Shown here in pieces: positions 1-12,145 of a stretch of DNA of 64,000 bases. The notes beneath the pieces were generated by a model. The model did no database searches. It was not told where the DNA came from and was given only the letters and a program-made list of their open reading frames with translations. Each line of letters begins with the position of its first letter. The first letter of the stretch is position 1. The stretch is from Irpex lacteus (taxonomy: Eukaryota; Basidiomycota; Agaricomycetes; Polyporales; Irpicaceae), in contig MQVO02000001.1 of NCBI GenBank assembly GCA_001986395.2, positions 1,798,001 to 1,862,000 on the forward strand, written 5' to 3'. The translations under genes were made by a program, and so were the position numbers.

Positions 1-3000
1 TCCTGCATCCATCTTCTATCTAATGCTCTCAAATACGACTATTGTGCAGCACCCGAAGATCACGAGTATCTTGCGTGCATATATTCCTACCGCCATTATA
101 TCTTCATGGCCAACAGACTCTCCTCCTGCTGGCCTATTTATCCTTCTTTTGGATAAAACGCCAGCCGTCCGGACTTGGGCTACGCGTCAGGCCAGCGCAT
201 GCACGCGAAGACCTATGCCTAAAGAGCGCTTCACAATAGCGCATCTAGAAGTCCTACAGACGAACACTCGCGCATTAACACCTTTCTCTTCTTCTCCAGA
301 ATCTTCATCGTTTTCCGAGGACTTGTCTGACCTTTGGAAAGGCTACAGCACCATGCTCCGTTTTATACCTCAGGACTGGTTGCGATCGTCAAACTCGAAA
401 GACTTAGACATACGGCAGGCCGTAATTGCTCATTTGTCTGATAACGGTGCCCGTACGTAAACTACATGTCGGTTTGCTACGTTAAACTGACAAGAGTCAT
501 ACGTCAGATTTCGCGGAAGTGCTAAAGTCATTTCTTTTGATCCTTGATAGACTCGGCGCGGAGACGTGGTCTGGAGAAAGCGACGAGTTTCCGCACGTCG
601 TATTCAATACCATCAAGGACAATGCAAGCTACGCAGAGACGCTTCAAGCTCTTCCCGTGGAGTCTGGCCGGTGGGCCATCCAATGGATGGAGGCGTATGT
701 TAAAACTATTGCGCACTTGCCTGCTTTTGGGACTACTGTTCCTCTTATCATCGAGTATCTTTGCGAAGAGCTGCAGCACGAGCGTTATCAAGACGTCCGT
801 GGCACTGCAATATTGGTGGCATCGAAGGCACGTTCTTTCAATCTGTTCGTTCAAATTCAGTAACTGACGAGAGTTGCAGCTATTTCTGAGTGTATTGATT
901 GACCACAATACACCCTCCGACGCACCATCTTCATCTTTGTCGCCAGTCTGGGAGAGTCTTGACATCCACGCGAACATCTTCGTCTCCGTCGCGTTCGGCC
1001 GTGCGTACAGCGGTCCCGCGTGGTCGAAGGCACGGGAAGTTTCTCGGGAACTGGTGAAGGCCGTTCTCAAGAACGACATCACGAACATACACCTCACCAT
1101 CTCGGCCCTGGCCAAGGCTCACAGCGTCGAGCTGGCTGCGAAGAGAACGAAGCAGAGGCCAGCCAACGAATCGCCATCTAACGTTGCTCCCTTACGACCT
1201 ATTCGGACGCAGGTGTGGAGGAAAACCTACGAATCGGTTCTCCCGAACGACTCGAATGGGATCATTGCTATCCTCGACACCGTCGTGCTCATTTCACATA
1301 TCGATAATGTGAATGCAGAAGCCTTCGAGGCTAGCTTCTCTGGTAGTCGGCTTTGCGAGGTTCAAGAGGTTGTACGTGGTGTAAACTCTGCGCTTGACAC
1401 CATCCGCTCTGGCTTCGAGGACGCGGTTTCTCGTTATCTCGACTTCGCGACCTCGGGGGCAGTTCTTGAACTCCTCTCTCAATCGGACATCGCCAAGAAG
1501 GTCGTGATCATGATGTTCTCCCCGCTCAACAGTATACGACAACCTGTACAGGCCCTTGCGGGTCTCGCGATGGACGTGGAGTCCCGGCTGGACTGCTTTC
1601 GGGCATTGTTGCTCAACTTCCCTGATATCGCGTTGCAAGGGATGTTTGAATTCCTGGAAACGTTCATCAAATTCGCCCCCAGGACCCCAGAGGCGTGTAG
1701 CCTTTCCAAGTCGCTGGCACTCTGCTTCACCGATATCATCGACGTCTTGTGCTCGAGCCCGGATGGATTGCTGCACAAGGTCAACTTCTTGCAGGCGATG
1801 GGCGAACCTGGGCCGGCTGTGCAGTTGCCGAAGTGGTGGGCACTCATGTCGGAGGCGCTCTCCATGATCTTCAAGTACACGGTTGGCTGGGCGAACTATT
1901 GCGATACACAGGACATGGTCACCTGGATGCGAGATGCCTTGATATTCGGAAGAGATATGCTCGCGCAGAGACGTGTCATTGAGTCCGGCGCGTTGGCCTT
2001 GTCTCCACAGTCATCCAAGTCGCAGTCTATATCACGCATGGGGTCAAAGATGGTTCGAAACCTCCAGGGTGTCCTCCTTCAGCTCGTCGGGTGGTTGAAA
2101 TTGACAGACGAAGAGCTGCTCTACCAAGCCTTCTCACTACTGCAATCTCTTCTAGGATGTTTCCGAGAAACCCAGGTCGAGCCGGCAACGGAGGCGATGG
2201 CGAAGTTGAACAGATACGCGGACGCATCTCAAGCTGAGCAGAAGCATAGGCTAGACAAGTCTCGTGTCAATGCTCTGCGTGAGATGCTTGCCTCGTTCGA
2301 GGAGGACGACGATGAAGTTCAGATCATCGAGCAGGTGATACAGGAGAAGGACGCACCAGCCAAAGGATTCAAGCCTGAAAAGCAGAAGAGTCGACAGAAG
2401 CAGCAAACTCTGGCATCTATGGTCCCGAAGACTAAGGAAGCAGATCGTAAACGTCCTCAGAAACTCGGGATAGAATTAACTGCTGCAGAGCAGAGGAAGC
2501 TTGCTTCAGCCACGGTACAACCCAAGTTCAGCAGGTCTACTACCGGCGTACCGCCACCACTCGCGTCGACTTCACGGCCCAAGCCTGTTATTCCAACTAA
2601 ACCACAGCCTCCACCGCCCTCATCCGACGCATCGGAGAGCAGCAGCTCTGAAGACGACGGAGGGGCTGCCGCACTTGTCGCTCTGGCCAAGAAGCATGCG
2701 GCTCCAAGGAAACCCGAAGAGCGCAGACAGATCAAGATGCTGGATGCACCGATGACTGGAAAGTATCAGCGGATACTGCAGCAGAGAAACAACGGCATAG
2801 ATGAGGCGAGACGCGCGACTTTGCGGCTTAAGCCAGATGTCTCATCTCTTCACCGCCGCATTCTGTCCTGGAACTACGACCATGACGGTCCTCATCCTCC
2901 AGAGGAGTCTCTAAAGCTCTTCCGAGTCCCTGATAGGTTCGACCACAGCCGCCACTTCCGGGAAACCTTCGAACCTCTGCTTCTTCTCGAGTGCTGGGCT

Positions 3001-5911
3001 CAGATACAACAGTCTAAGGAGGCCGACGAAGGAAAGTTCGAATGTCGTATTGTTGGACGACAGTACTCTGATCAGTGGATCGATATGGACGTCGCTTTCA
3101 CTGAGAGCGTCACGAACGATTGGTACCTCGCTGAAACGGACATCGTCCTCCTGCGCCACGCCCCGACAAAGCATTGTCGCTTGTTGAAGGTCCAGCAATT
3201 CAAACCTACTCCGACTGGGTTGTCTGCGACGCTAAGGATGATTGCTACTATCGGTGATCCTGGTCCGCAAGTCGACTCTCTTTGGCAGCTGAGCAAAGTT
3301 TTCAGGTAAGATACACAATGCCTGGTTCTTCCGGTAACTAATAAGAGTTCAGCTTGACGACCTTGCATCGTGAATATGGCGCGCTCGTAGCTCTCGAGTA
3401 CTACGACATGGTCCGAACTATCCTTCAGCCCGCGCTTCAGAAGACCACCATCCGCGACCAGTCAGAATTGCCAAAGTTGATGCAGACGTATAAACTCAAC
3501 GAGCCCCAGGCACGCGCCGTCCTCAATGCTCTGCAAACAGATGGGTTCTCGCTAATACAAGGGTGAGCGCACACAAGTAATCATGCTGAACGCCTCTCTG
3601 ATAGCCCAATCATGTAGGCCTCCTGGAACGGGTAAAACATCGACTATCTGTGGCTTGGTGCAGCTATTCCTGGCTAGAAGGAAGAACCCGGCCACTTTTA
3701 TCAGCGTCGGGCAGAACTCGGCACCTCCACAGAAAGAAATCCCCAAGAAGATCCTGCTCTGTGCGCCGAGTAATGCGGCTATAGACGAAATCACTTTTCG
3801 TCTGAAGGAGGGTGTTTCTGGCGCTGGGCAGCGGAACGTACCTATCAAGGTTGTTCGAGTTGGTAACCCAAAGTCAATGAACTCGAGTGTCAAGGACGTA
3901 TCGTTGGACTACTTGACGGAGCAAAAGCTCAACTCTAATTCAGATGGCAAGAACTCCGCCAAGGATGCTGGTAGTGAGATGTCCCGTCTCAGGACCGAGC
4001 TGGAGTCTGCGAAGAAACTCAGGCAGCAGAAGGAAGAGGAAATGAGTCGCATTCGAGACAACACTGCAAAAACGATGGCACTGGATGTTGAGATACAGGG
4101 CTTACGACAGAAGGTTCGAGGACTGGCGACGCAACTCGACAAACTTCGAGACCAGCAGAAGGGCAATCAGCGTACTATGGATGCGCTGAGCCGTCGCTGT
4201 CGAGCAGAGGTACTCCAAGAAGCGGATGTTATCTGCACGACGCTAGCGGGCTCTGGTCACGAAATGTTGGAGCCGTTCGATTTCGAGATGGTTATTATCG
4301 ATGAAGCGGCTCAGGCTATAGAACTTAGCTCGCTGATCCCTCTCAAGTATCGCTGCAATCGCTGTGTCATGGTGGGAGGTGAGAAACCAAATCATCGATG
4401 CCTGTATCTTATTGACACGAGACAAAGATCCACAACAGCTCCCCCCTACGGTCATATCGCAAGAGGTAAGTGCTCCATATATCGCCTTGAGCATGTCTAA
4501 CTCGCGCATAGGCTAGCAAATATGGGTATAACCAATCTCTCTTTGTTCGGCTGCAGAAGCATCGTCCAGACGCAGTCCATCTGCTCAGGTTTGTCTTCGC
4601 ATTATGATATCGCTGTTCCAATACTGACAAGCCATTCAGCATCCAGTATCGTATGCACCCAGAGATCAGTGTTCTTCCTAGCCGCCTGTTCTACAACGGA
4701 CGTCTTCAAGATGGCCCCGACATGGCGGGTAAGACTCAGAAGCCCTGGCACAGGTCTCCTAAATTCGGGCCATATCGTTTCTTTAACGTGGCTAAGGGTG
4801 TTGAAGAGACAGGAAGATTCCACTCGTTGGTTAACAAAGCCGAAGCACAAGTTGCCGTTGCTCTGTACAACCGCCTTCGACAAGAGTTCTCGACATACGA
4901 CTTCGACTTTAAAGTCGGCGTTGTTACCATGTACAGAGCCCAGGTCACAGAGCTTCGCCGAGCATTTGAACAGCGGTTTGGCGTCAACATTGCTAGCACA
5001 GTCGACTTCAACACTGTCGATGGCTTTCAGGGTCAGGAGAAGGATATCATCATCTTGTCGTGTGTCCGTGCCGGACCCGGTCTATCGACTGTCGGTTTCT
5101 TGGCTGGTACGTTTATCTATCTGTATATCTAACGCGTTATGGGACGAGTTCTGACCTGGTACACACAGATGTCCGGCGTATGAACGTTGCGCTCACTCGT
5201 GCAAAATCTTCTGTTTTCATTCTGGGTAACGTAGCTACTTTGGAAAGAAGCGACCAAAATTGGAAGACAATAGTGCAGGACGCCCGAGACCGCTCCTTCC
5301 TCGTGGATGTAAGTCCTCGTTCTTCCTGCTGTACCGTTATTTACTCAGGCTTGCTATTATTTTTAGGCCGATGTTTCATTCTTTACGAGCTCGGGTGGTA
5401 ACTACATCAGTCCGAAAACCACAAAGGCTCCCAGTAAAGCGGCCCGCAGCAAACCAACTCCCGCAGCGCCTCCGGCTGAGGATCTGATTGCCCTTGGGCG
5501 AGTTTCTCCGTTCAAAACTCCTGCGCTTCCTTCTAAGCCCACCGCCACCACCAATGACGATGCCATGGACACCCTTCCGACCCCGCTCATCCCTGCGAAC
5601 ATCGCGGTCGAGGGCGAGAACTTGTCAGCAGGCCACAAACGACCAGCGGAGGACACATTGGACCCTCCACCGCCGCCTGGTGTGCGAGCACAACAGGGCC
5701 AACCACGACCGAATGGCGCAGCTCGCCTTCCCAAGAAGCCTAAGCCTCCGCTCGTGCCCAAGGCGAAGGCACCGAGGAGTATCTTCATCAATAGAAACCC
5801 CCCTAAGGTGAGCTTCTTCACGCTACTAACTTTCGCCTGGACATTGACAAGAGACGTGGTCGTAGCCTCCATACGGCGGATCGGCAGGTCCTTCCCGCTC
5901 TTAATTCCTAA
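1..5911 (+). CDS. SEN1: SEN1-type superfamily 1 RNA/DNA helicase, 5' end cut by window edge
   Basis: Sen1/Senataxin helicases unwind RNA:DNA hybrids and end Pol II transcription of noncoding RNAs in the nucleus. The frame is open at base 2, so the N-terminus lies outside. Exons: <1-452, 508-827, 880-3305, 3353-3562, 3618-4378, 4428-4465, 4512-4588, 4640-5106, 5169-5308, 5367-5807, 5852-5911. The Sen1 N-terminal helical region fills the first three exons. The helicase core follows: Walker A GPPGTGKT at the start of exon 5, a coiled-coil insertion (about 3970-4190), Walker B VIIDEAAQA, motif III GDPQQLPPT, QYRMHPEIS, VDGFQGQEKD and NVALTRAK. The tail is Pro/Lys-rich and ends in a basic RRGRS stretch that may be a nuclear signal. 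Intron 828-879 appears to be GC-AG, and exon 6 is only 38 nt. The family assignment is very secure; the exact exon borders are inferred. Confidence 0.93.
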
Positions 5912-6861
5912 CGCTGTCACCATTTCCTCCCATCAAATACACCTCTCGAAGCTCATCCATGATACCTTGCATCGCATCAATCATCATCAATCACCATCGA
6001 ACTTGCTATCGTCGTTGTAGACTCTATGTTCCTTGCATACGCTCGTCCATCTCTATCCTTCTATTCTATCCATCCGTCCATCTTTGTTGTCTCGTATATG
6101 GCACTTCAACAATTTACGTGTCGCGGCCGACTTGTCATACTTGTCTAGGGTATATTCTAGTTTTGTTGTAATTCCGTCGTTGTCGGGTTTGTCATACAAG
6201 ACGTGCATCTAGTAGCTCCACTTGTACATATTATGACAGTAATGTTGGTCAATGTCTTTGACATGTAGTCGCGCCGAATGTCGATGTTGCGACATACCGT
6301 GGTGTCAAAACAATCCCCACAAACGAAAGCTGGCACCTCAACAGACGTTAACAGTGATAAGATAGCCTTCCTGGCATCGAACGTTCAATATTCAAACAAT
6401 CGACGATGTCATTAAGATCGTCGGTCCACCAGGGACGTACTACAGACTACAAATACAACACTATGATGTACACTTTTAAAGCTACACGATTGACAATCAC
6501 GACGTCAACGTCAATCTAGAATGATGCACCACCAAAGAGGGGTTTTGAAAGTGGTAGGTAAGTACTCTACAAGAGGATACGTACACACAACAGATCGCAG
6601 ATCTTGAACAACAGATAGACGGCAATGACAAGGCAGAAGAACAGATGTCACAAACGCGGGCAAGGGACTCGTCTAGAGTGGATGAATAACGAAGAGTTTG
6701 GCTGGACCCGGCGGTAAGGAAAGGGTTTGCATCGGGCAGCGCTGGGGGTATGCGGGATACAGACAATAAGATAGGAGAAAGGGCAGGATGCGAGCGGTAG
6801 TTCGTCCGCAGGGGAGGGGGATTTCGGACTGGTGGGGCCAGGTCGGCTAGGTTCCCAATAT
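5912..6861. other. Convergent intergenic region, SEN1 / GH71
   Basis: This stretch holds the 3' flanks of two convergent genes. I see no further coding sequence. T-rich and TTTTGTTGTAAT-like stretches near 6150-6180 could be the SEN1 3' processing region. Confidence 0.5.
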
Positions 6862-8706
6862 TCACTGAGCAGCAGCATACGCCGTGAACGCATTAAAGTT
6901 ATACGCCTGCGGGTTCGCCGTAAAGCTATACCCCTCCGGCTTCAAATCAATGACAGTCTGCCCGTTACGCTCAAGCACACCGCGCATGTAGCCTCCGGGC
7001 GTGAGCGGGGTAGAGAGCTTGTTGACGCCGGGTTGGACTTGGAAGGTTTGGGAGGAGGTGTCGGAGGTGTGGAGGGTGACGGTGCCGGGTGCGGTGGCGA
7101 AGACGACGGCCCAGAGGAGGTCTTGGCTCTATTTTCATGACGCGAGTCCAGTCAGAATACTGGACATGAGAGTTGAAGGGAGTGCAATAAAGGAACTCAC
7201 AAGTTGGAAATTATCAGGCTTGCCCACCGGATCCGGAGCGTCCGCATCAGAAGTATGCGGTCTCGCCCACAAATACACCTTATCCGTCTCAACAGCCGGA
7301 TAACTCCCCGTCTTGTACGCGGTGGCGTAGTAACTCGTCATGTCGAGCCAGGCGGTATGATCGAACCCGTCGACCCATGCCTGGGAGTTCGGTTGTGCGC
7401 CTTTGATGGAGCCGATGTAGTGGGACTCGCCGTAGTCGTTCCAGGTGACGATCTCTACTAGGTCGAAGGAGTCCCGGTTGGAGACGATGCTTTCCCAGCG
7501 GGTGGGGTAGAGGTGGGAGTCTGCGTAGTAGATCCACTGTGTGCAAAAATTGAGGTTTGACGATGATCAGTTAAGGCATGAACTGTAAGGGAAGGGGTGA
7601 AGCTTACGTTCTTGTTGAATGTCTGGGGACTGTAGTGCGTGAAGAACCACGGAGACACAGCGCCCATGTACGCCGGCTTGCCAGCGTCCGAGTTGACTCC
7701 ATTCAGACCATTGATGTACTGCGTATCGGTATCAGTGGCGCCGACGAACTTGGCGAGGGTGTCGACAATCTTCGTGACCGCGGATTTTGCGGCTGAGAAG
7801 AGGTTGGCGCCGACGGAGCTGAGATCGTTGTTGGCGGACTGGGTGGTGAGGGAGATGGGCCAGCCGGAGTTGAACTGTGTTCGCACATACGTAGTTAGCA
7901 TACATGCGACACGCTCGGTTTTCTGATTCATGGTAGCGAAGGGAGAAAGAAACTCACGTTGAACGCCCCGTGCATCGCCCCGCTATAATCCTTAAACGTA
8001 GCAGGATCCACAAAGAACGAAGACACAAAATACACAGCATTCTCCCCCGCAAGCTCAGGATGCTGCACAAACTGCGTCTTCCACCCATTCGCAGCGGTGT
8101 CCTGGCCGAACTTGCAGTTCTCGCCGGCGAATGTGGAGGCGAAGGAACGGCCGTTGTATTTGAGCTGGTTTGGGTGGTTGGCGTAGGTTTTGATGTAGTT
8201 GCGTAGGAGGGCGGCGTCGGAGGGGCTTGCGCAGGGGATTACGCTGGTGTAGATGAGGACGATTTAGTCTAGGGGAGGTGATTTATGACGGAAAGACGCA
8301 TACCTCATGTCGAACGAGATGAACAGTTTGAAGTTGGTTCCGGATGCTTGGGCAGCTGCGTAGCTGGAGCACCCTTAGTTAAATTCTCACATTTATTTAA
8401 AGCAGGAACTCACGCAGACGCAACCTGGTTCGGCTGCCATTCGTCGGTGCCAATATTCAGGGCAAAGCCATCGATACCCGCAGCATGAGCTTGCTCGATA
8501 TCGGCTTTCCAGTCGTCCTGAGTATAAGGGTAGGTATTACCCACCATATGGTGGGCAACCACCAGCTTCGGGTTTCCATTGGTACCGTCCTTCTTCTGTA
8601 GTGGGGACGGCCGATGGTGGGTGAAGGGGGAGCGGGGATGCGGCATGGCGTGGACAAGGGTCGCGAGGGTACCTGCAAGGGTGGCGAGAGTTAAGAAAAG
8701 CTTCAT
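6862..8706 (-). CDS. Glycoside hydrolase family 71, alpha-1,3-glucanase (mutanase), secreted
   Basis: GH71 enzymes hydrolyse alpha-1,3-glucan, a fungal wall polymer, outside the cell or in the wall. Exons on the minus strand: 8706-8414, 8363-8304, 8243-7958, 7874-7608, 7536-7201, 7128-6862, giving 502 residues. The first 20 residues are a typical signal peptide (MKLFL...LVHA). Family hallmarks are VVAHHMVGNTYPY and the D-W-x2-D-I-x2-A-x3-GIDGFALNIG stretch near the N-terminus, FKLFISFDMS, PWFFTHY, and the VEIVTWNDYGESHYIG block in exon 5. A C-terminal beta-type segment (about 100 residues) follows the catalytic region. No carbohydrate-binding module is visible. A TATAAAG sits about 190 bp upstream. 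Family call secure; whether it acts in self-wall remodelling or as a mycoparasitic enzyme cannot be told. Confidence 0.92.
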
Positions 8707-8892
8707 CGTTCAAAAGGTGAGAATCAGAATCAGAAGCGGAAAGACGGAAGGGAGGGTGGTGTATTAGAGAGTGTCAATAAAAAGAATGAAGTTGGTCTAC
8801 AAGACCGACGGAACGTGACGCGCACGGGGTAACGAGAATGAACCTGAAAGGAGAGCAAAGAGGGAGGAGGAGGAGGAGACGGGAGGGATGCG

Positions 8893-8899
8893 CTTTATA
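8893..8899 (-). promoter_or_regulatory. TATA box of the GH71 gene
   Basis: TATAAAG reads on the minus strand about 190 bp before the GH71 start codon, in a GC-mixed promoter with purine-rich flanks. The role is inferred from position and sequence. Confidence 0.45.
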
Positions 8900-9820
8900 C
8901 TGCAGGACAATGCGCGAGGGATGAAATTCAACGACACACCGACTCCCATTATAGGAGCTTCGATCATGGGTGAAATTGATATCGACGCCGGACGCCTTGT
9001 ATTGTCATGGCTACGGACGACGGAGGCGGATCCCTCTCTCGATAAACCTGAAATAGAGTGGACACTCCAGAGGCATGTGCGAGATGAGAGATGATGCGTG
9101 TGTGTTGTTTATCTGTGGAAGGACCGAGGTCAGTGCGGCTTCGAAAACAATAAAAGTTGAAGACGGCACCGGAAGAGGACAACGCACGGTCAGGCTCGCG
9201 TATTGCGAGCAGAAAACAAGAGAGTGTGAACAAACAATACTTCGCCGGAAGACAAGTGCGGCATGGGACAATTATCCGGCATGCAAGGACTTGTACATAT
9301 CAATGTCCAGAGTGATACGTCGGGCGCATGAACCCGCATGGTAAGACGGGATTTCTCACGTAGAATACGACGCTTGAGCGATCGCAGCTCTGCTGTCTGG
9401 TGTAAATGAGCATATATTTTCTCACCTCGAACTGACGTCTGTCTGTAATTCTATGTCGGTGATAGATGTCTTTGTTATCGTACGTGTCGAGCGGAGGACG
9501 GGTGTCACAACATCGTCACAACACTTGAGGTCACGGTGGAGTTCCCACGGTGTTGTGCCCAATTAGGCTTGTGTGCAAGATCGGCCCGCCTGTCGCGAAC
9601 CGCGGCCCTAATTACGCGTGTCTGTGTACTTACGCGTTCTCAAGTTGTCAACCCAAACATTGACCTTCCTCTCGCAGCCTCCATCATCTCCTCCGCACAT
9701 TCAGCGTAACACACATATTTAAATCAGCAGACACTTGGATACCACAAAGCATTAACTGACAACGAGAATCCAGGAACTTCTGCTTGTTTGACTACCACCA
9801 CCGGCCACACCACAGGAAAC
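8900..9820. other. Divergent promoter region, GH71 / RING protein
   Basis: About 1.1 kb separates the two divergent start codons (8706 and 9821). Several short open frames occur but none shows a domain or codon pattern I would call coding. The last 150 bp before 9821 are C/A-rich, as is common for 5' leaders in this genome. Confidence 0.45.
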
Positions 9821-10883
9821 ATGTCTAACAGACCGCGATCGAGGAGCACGAGCGATCTCTGGGGGAACAGAAGAAGAGCCTATCAGATGGAAGAGTCTGT
9901 GCAGGACATCCGAGGGCAAATGCTAGAATCACTCGTGTTCCAAGAAACGCCGGATACTAGCAAAGAGTGCGTATCTTCTTGAAGCTGGCCATCAATTGTT
10001 CCATTGTTTATTTATCTCATGAACATGGCGTTTCATTAAACAGAGTCATCGATGCATTCCTGTCGAACCTGCCAAAGCTTACCGAGAGCGAGCTAGCAGC
10101 GATGGGCCAGGCAGGTGAGTTCGCAATGATCACTTTCACCTCAACTACCGACACTCATACTCATACTCATATTATTAGATGCCCCATGCCCCATATGTCT
10201 CAACCCCTTCTCCGTAATACTCACCGAAGAAGAGATGGCACTGGCCATGGACACCCCCGCGCACCCCCTCGAAGACCTCGGTGTGACGCGTCCGGGCACG
10301 TGTGGCCATGTTTTCTGCATGAAGGAGTTGAGTGCTGGTATATTGAACATGAGCAGTTCTTTCTAACGATCGTCTCGTCTTTCGTCTGCTACTATGGTGG
10401 TTTCGACTTATCTAGTATTAGGCATTGGGTTTCTCAAGGGGTACGTTTGCCAACTTCCCACCAATGCACGGACACTGACTCATGCCATCTATGCAATTTA
10501 ACACTCACACACAGAAAAACACCTGCCCCTCCTGCCGCTCCACATTCCCAGACCTCCCAACCGCTTCAAGCACGCACGACGCCCTCGTAACAGCCCTCCA
10601 ACACCAAATGCAAGCCCTCACCAACAGCGGTGACCGTACCCCACCGCAGACCGTCGTACCCTTGACGGCGGAACAAATGGCTTCGCTGCATGAGGCGATT
10701 ATGCTGTTTCAGTCGAGCGGAGGGTATGATGAGGTGTTTGGGCAGTTGGAGCCTGTGACTACGGAGCAGAGGGAGGCGCTGCTTGCTAGGATGAGGGATG
10801 ATGGCGTTGCCCCTGGGAGCAGAGAGGGAGAACAGAGGGAGGAGGAGGAGGATAGAGAGAGCTTTAGTAGTATGTATTCGTGA
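9821..10883 (+). CDS. RING-finger protein, probable E3 ubiquitin ligase
   Basis: Exons 9821-9966, 10044-10114, 10179-10326, 10416-10440 and 10515-10883 give 252 residues. Zinc ligands are spread over three exons: CPIC at the start of exon 3, TCGHVFC at its end, then W in exon 4 and CPSCR in exon 5, which makes a C3HC4-type RING with a long first loop (about 30 residues). Exon 4 is only 25 nt. The N-terminus is Arg/Ser-rich (MSNRPRSRS) and the C-terminus is Glu-rich and low complexity. RING domains of this kind bind E2 enzymes and transfer ubiquitin; the substrate is unknown. The start was chosen as the first ATG in frame with exon 1. The second intron carries a short ACTCAT repeat. Confidence 0.82.
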
Positions 10884-12145
10884 GGCTTGGACGCGTTTTT
10901 TTTGGTGGATTCTTGCTGTTGTCGCTGTTGTTGTTTAGCTGTGTGTTCTCGTATCTCGCTCGTTCACGCTCTTGCTTGGATTATCGCTACTCGTTTTGTC
11001 TTGTCTCTTGTCTGTTCTTTTCCTGCCTTTATTCACTCTAACTTGGAATCTATCCTGTCTTCTAGGTTGTGTGTACTTGGGCGGAGAGCAACATCTCTCG
11101 TATACCACTTCAATAGAATTGGAATTCACGACTGATCGAGATACTTTCGACTACTGTATGTGCGACTGCTCCTGGTCACGAGTCATGCATCGTGGTCGAT
11201 CCCTGAGGCCTGCATGTTCATTGGTCTTTGAGATAACTGGCATGTCACTCAATTTGAGTAAGCAGCAGCGTCGCGCAAGAACTTACACCGAAAGGCTGTG
11301 CTGACAGGGAAATTTTCGTGTCTTGTTATCTGTAGCAGGCTGTGGGCTATTTATCCCGTGTACTCGGGCAATGACGTTAGGTTATTGTCAGGCTTCAGCA
11401 AGATATACGCACATATTTCAACAACGCGATACAATGTATATCTGTGACTCTCATCGGTAGCAGGCCCTAGCAAATGAGGAGCTCGAATTGTACCCATGCT
11501 TGCAATTATCGATAAGAAAGCAATGCAAACGCGTGCTTCTCGGGAGTACTGCCCTGACTTGGAAGTGGTTCTTCGTCTTCTAGGTAAGCGGATATGCCAG
11601 TTAGCAGTAACGTTAGCACAGCGTACGTTTCCTTCTATATATCTATAGTCCTATGCATTGGCAGTGTTTCTGATGCATGAGGTGAACGTGAGGTGAAGTG
11701 AGCCCATCCAGATTGTCGTGATCACCCAAAGCGGGCTCGTTTAGATGGTGATCTCGTTCAGTGGACTCGTGCACGATGGGATGTGCACTCGTTCTAGGTC
11801 CAATGAGAAATTCTTCCTCGAAAGTCTAGGTTCGAGCTAGCAGCTCTTGTGCGGGGAAAGATATTCAGAGACGCTGTTTCATAGATTGACTCCAAAAATT
11901 GAAGACAGGCTCCGCAAATAACCATCAACAGCCATCGCCAGACTCCCCTTCTGGCGGAAGAGGGCAGGCAGAACCACCTCAGTCCCTCTAACGCTGACCT
12001 GCTCTGCTTAATCCTCAACGACGACCACCCCACACGACCTCTGCAAATCTCCCTCACGACCTCCGAACGACGTTGTCACCGACGCGCACTTACTTGAACA
12101 GATCATCCACCAACACCAGATCACGCCCCGCGCAACTTCTCTCTC
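10884..12145. other. Intergenic region, RING protein / PP2C
   Basis: About 1.26 kb between two plus-strand genes. It is T-rich just after the RING gene (10890-11080) and holds only short open frames. I see no RNA gene or repeat here. The last 150 bp would be the PP2C 5' leader. Confidence 0.4.

Noticed and set aside
528..1115. 195-codon minus-strand frame inside SEN1
   Set aside because: Antisense shadow of conserved SEN1 exons.
10157..10175. ACTCAT microsatellite as a functional repeat
   Set aside because: Only about three short units inside an intron; no sign of more than slippage.
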